Below, piece after piece: positions 7,127 through 8,163 of a DNA stretch of 8,163 nucleotides (its first letter is position 1; the number at the start of each line of letters is the position of its first letter). The stretch covers positions 1 to 8,163 of the forward strand of contig JASBYZ010000065.1 of the NCBI GenBank assembly GCA_029983705.1. The letters run 5' to 3'. Both the position numbers and the translations under genes were made by a program. This DNA comes from Coriobacteriales bacterium. GTDB taxonomy: Bacteria > Actinomycetota > Coriobacteriia > Coriobacteriales > JAEZZM01. Under the pieces are notes generated by a model. It searched no databases, was not told the origin of the DNA, and saw only the letters and a program-made list of their open reading frames with translations.

Positions 7127-8163
7127 ATGACACAAGCAGAAGAATTTGATTCACTTGTAGCTCGCATCAAAGACCTTGATGCGAGCTTTCTTGCAAAAGC
7201 TCAAGCGCGCCAAGATAGTTTAATAAAACCCTTAGGAGCGCTTGGAAAACTTGAAGACATGGCTGTGCGTATTGCTGCTATGCAGCAAAGCCTCAGCCCT
7301 CAACTAACTCATGCAGAAATCCACTGCTTTGCAGCAGATCACGGCATTGCAGAAGAAGGCGTATCAGCATACCCTCAAGAGGTCTCGGCACAAATGATAG
7401 ATGGAGTTGCTGCCGGTCTTGCTGGAGTATCAAATTTGGCTAAAAGCAGTGGTATAGAGGTGAGAGCCTATAATGCGGGCCTTAAAACTATGCCAAAACA
7501 CCCATCAGTAATAAATCACCCTATAATGCTAGGTACACATAATTTTTTACATGAAGATGCACTCACTAAAGATGCAGCGCTTGAGGCTATTTGTTTTGGA
7601 GCGCACGAGGTGAAGAAGGCAGTTTTTGAGCGCAAACTTGATATTTGCGGTCTTGGTGAGGTGGGCATTGCAAATACTACAAGTGCTGCCGCGCTTATCG
7701 TTTCACTTACTGGCTGCAGTGTAGAGGAGGCTACCGGTAGAGGTACCGGTCTTGATGATAGGGGACTTGCTCATAAGGTAGCTGTTATTAAGCAAGCACT
7801 AAAAGCCCGTGAGCCGTATGGAAAAGATGGCCTGGATCTTTTGTGTCACTTTGGAGGTCTTGAGATTGCAGCTATGGTGGGCACTATTTTGGGTGCGTCT
7901 GCTCTACAAAAACCTTTTGTAGTTGACGGTCAAATTTCTGCAAGCGCACTTCTTATCGCCCATAAGATTTGTCCAAAGGTCCTCAACTACTGCTTTGTTT
8001 CCCATAAATCTAAAGAGCCGGGTTTAATGATAGCGCTCAAACACCTAGGACTTAAGCCCTACCTTGATCTAGACATGCGTCTTGGTGAGGGTAGTGGGGC
8101 TGCGCTTTCAATTTCAATTATTAAGGCCGCTTGCATGGCCATGAGTGGTATGGCAAGCTTTGA
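7127..8163 (+). CDS. cobT: Nicotinate-nucleotide--dimethylbenzimidazole phosphoribosyltransferase (CobT), 3' end outside window
   Basis: CobT transfers phosphoribose from nicotinate mononucleotide to the lower-ligand base, giving the alpha-riboside phosphate that CobS joins to GDP-cobinamide. The ATG directly follows the cobU stop. With only a weak AAGAGA upstream, coupled translation is likely. My translation reads open to the window end (345 full codons), where MASF matches the far C-terminus of the family, so only a few residues are missing. Motifs are FAADHGIAEEGVSAYPQEV (DHG at 71-73), Gln89, GLGEVGIANTT (Glu178), GRGTGLDDRG, FGGLEIAAMVG and DLDMRLGEGSGAAL. Glu321 in LGEG corresponds to catalytic Glu317 of Salmonella CobT. 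Differences from the usual family are GLAGVSN (97-103) where GGAAIN is common, and YNAGL (115-119) where a DVG-type strand is common. The first codons contain a strong hairpin. Confidence 0.94.
   Translation, partial: MTQAEEFDSLVARIKDLDASFLAKAQARQDSLIKPLGALGKLEDMAVRIAAMQQSLSPQLTHAEIHCFAADHGIAEEGVSAYPQEVSAQMIDGVAAGLAGVSNLAKSSGIEVRAYNAGLKTMPKHPSVINHPIMLGTHNFLHEDALTKDAALEAICFGAHEVKKAVFERKLDICGLGEVGIANTTSAAALIVSLTGCSVEEATGRGTGLDDRGLAHKVAVIKQALKAREPYGKDGLDLLCHFGGLEIAAMVGTILGASALQKPFVVDGQISASALLIAHKICPKVLNYCFVSHKSKEPGLMIALKHLGLKPYLDLDMRLGEGSGAALSISIIKAACMAMSGMASF
7159..7187 (+). repeat. Perfect 12-bp inverted repeat (terminator-like hairpin) inside cobT
   Basis: AGCTCGCATCAA (7159-7170) and TTGATGCGAGCT (7176-7187) are exact reverse complements separated by the five-base loop AGACC. 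The bases after the stem are TTCTT, so with the last stem base the RNA reads UUUCUU. On the + strand this has the shape of an intrinsic terminator, although the T-run is interrupted by a C and the stem is only half G+C. It lies 32 bases into cobT and codes for part of the family's variable N-terminal region. Whether it stops transcription, slows translation or binds a protein is not shown by the sequence. Confidence 0.6.
7183..7202 (+). repeat. Alternative 7-bp hairpin sharing an arm with the 7159-7187 stem
   Basis: GAGCTTT (7183-7189) pairs exactly with AAAGCTC (7196-7202) around the loop CTTGCA. It uses five bases of the right arm of the upstream 12-bp stem and its T-rich tail, so both structures cannot form together. 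It is the weaker of the two. A further 7-bp pair, CAAGCGC (7202-7208) with GCGCTTG (7238-7244), lies just downstream with a long loop. A switch is possible but unproven. Confidence 0.35.

Noticed and set aside
7731..7750. Palindrome CTACCGGTAG and a 7-bp stem ACCGGTA/TACCGGT in cobT.
   Set aside because: It encodes the conserved TGRGTG motif, whose repeated Thr-Gly codons explain the symmetry. No T-run follows.

Overview
The window is a gene-dense stretch of bacterial chromosome. All ten protein-coding genes lie on the + strand, head to tail, with stop/start junctions that abut, overlap or leave only a few bases. I see no RNA gene, mobile element, CRISPR array, integration site or horizontally acquired block. 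The base composition is moderately AT-rich and codon use looks even throughout (many CTT, TTA, AAA and GAA codons). Gene content points to a Gram-positive-type bacterium: a Bacillus-like ScpA-ScpB-RluB cluster, a Thermotoga-like TrpRS, a DeoB-type phosphopentomutase and GTG starts. A moderate-GC member of the Coriobacteriia (Atopobium/Olsenella relatives) or a Firmicute would fit. This placement is an inference from gene style and is not proven by the sequence.

Layout. Positions 1-809 hold the C-terminal part of an ABC-F ATPase cut by the window edge. At 810-1193 is a small unrecognised membrane protein whose end overlaps deoB (1186-2370, phosphopentomutase). Next come an intramembrane site-2-type metalloprotease (2389-3099) and trpS (3168-4190), separated by the only gap of appreciable size (68 bases). 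After trpS come scpA (4217-4975), scpB (4982-5626) and an RluB/RsuA-type pseudouridine synthase (5637-6527). The window closes with cobU (6539-7126) and cobT (7127 to the edge, lacking only its last few residues).

How the genes fit together. ScpA and ScpB are the kleisin and its partner for the SMC complex that organises and segregates the chromosome. TrpRS, the pseudouridine synthase and probably the ABC-F protein serve translation. DeoB links nucleoside salvage to pentose phosphate metabolism. CobU and CobT perform the nucleotide-loop steps of cobalamin assembly: CobU makes GDP-cobinamide and CobT activates the lower-ligand base. They sit directly behind the scp/rluB genes with no leader and no room for a cobalamin riboswitch.

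Main points for a second look: (1) a perfect 12-bp hairpin followed by a T-rich stretch inside the first codons of cobT, whose right arm can alternatively pair with a sequence just downstream; (2) a TrpRS with a near-intact iron-sulfur cluster motif in which the fourth cysteine is histidine; (3) divergent CobU and CobT proteins; (4) the transcriptional coupling of cobalamin genes to a housekeeping operon. I found no convincing wholly new multi-gene system.
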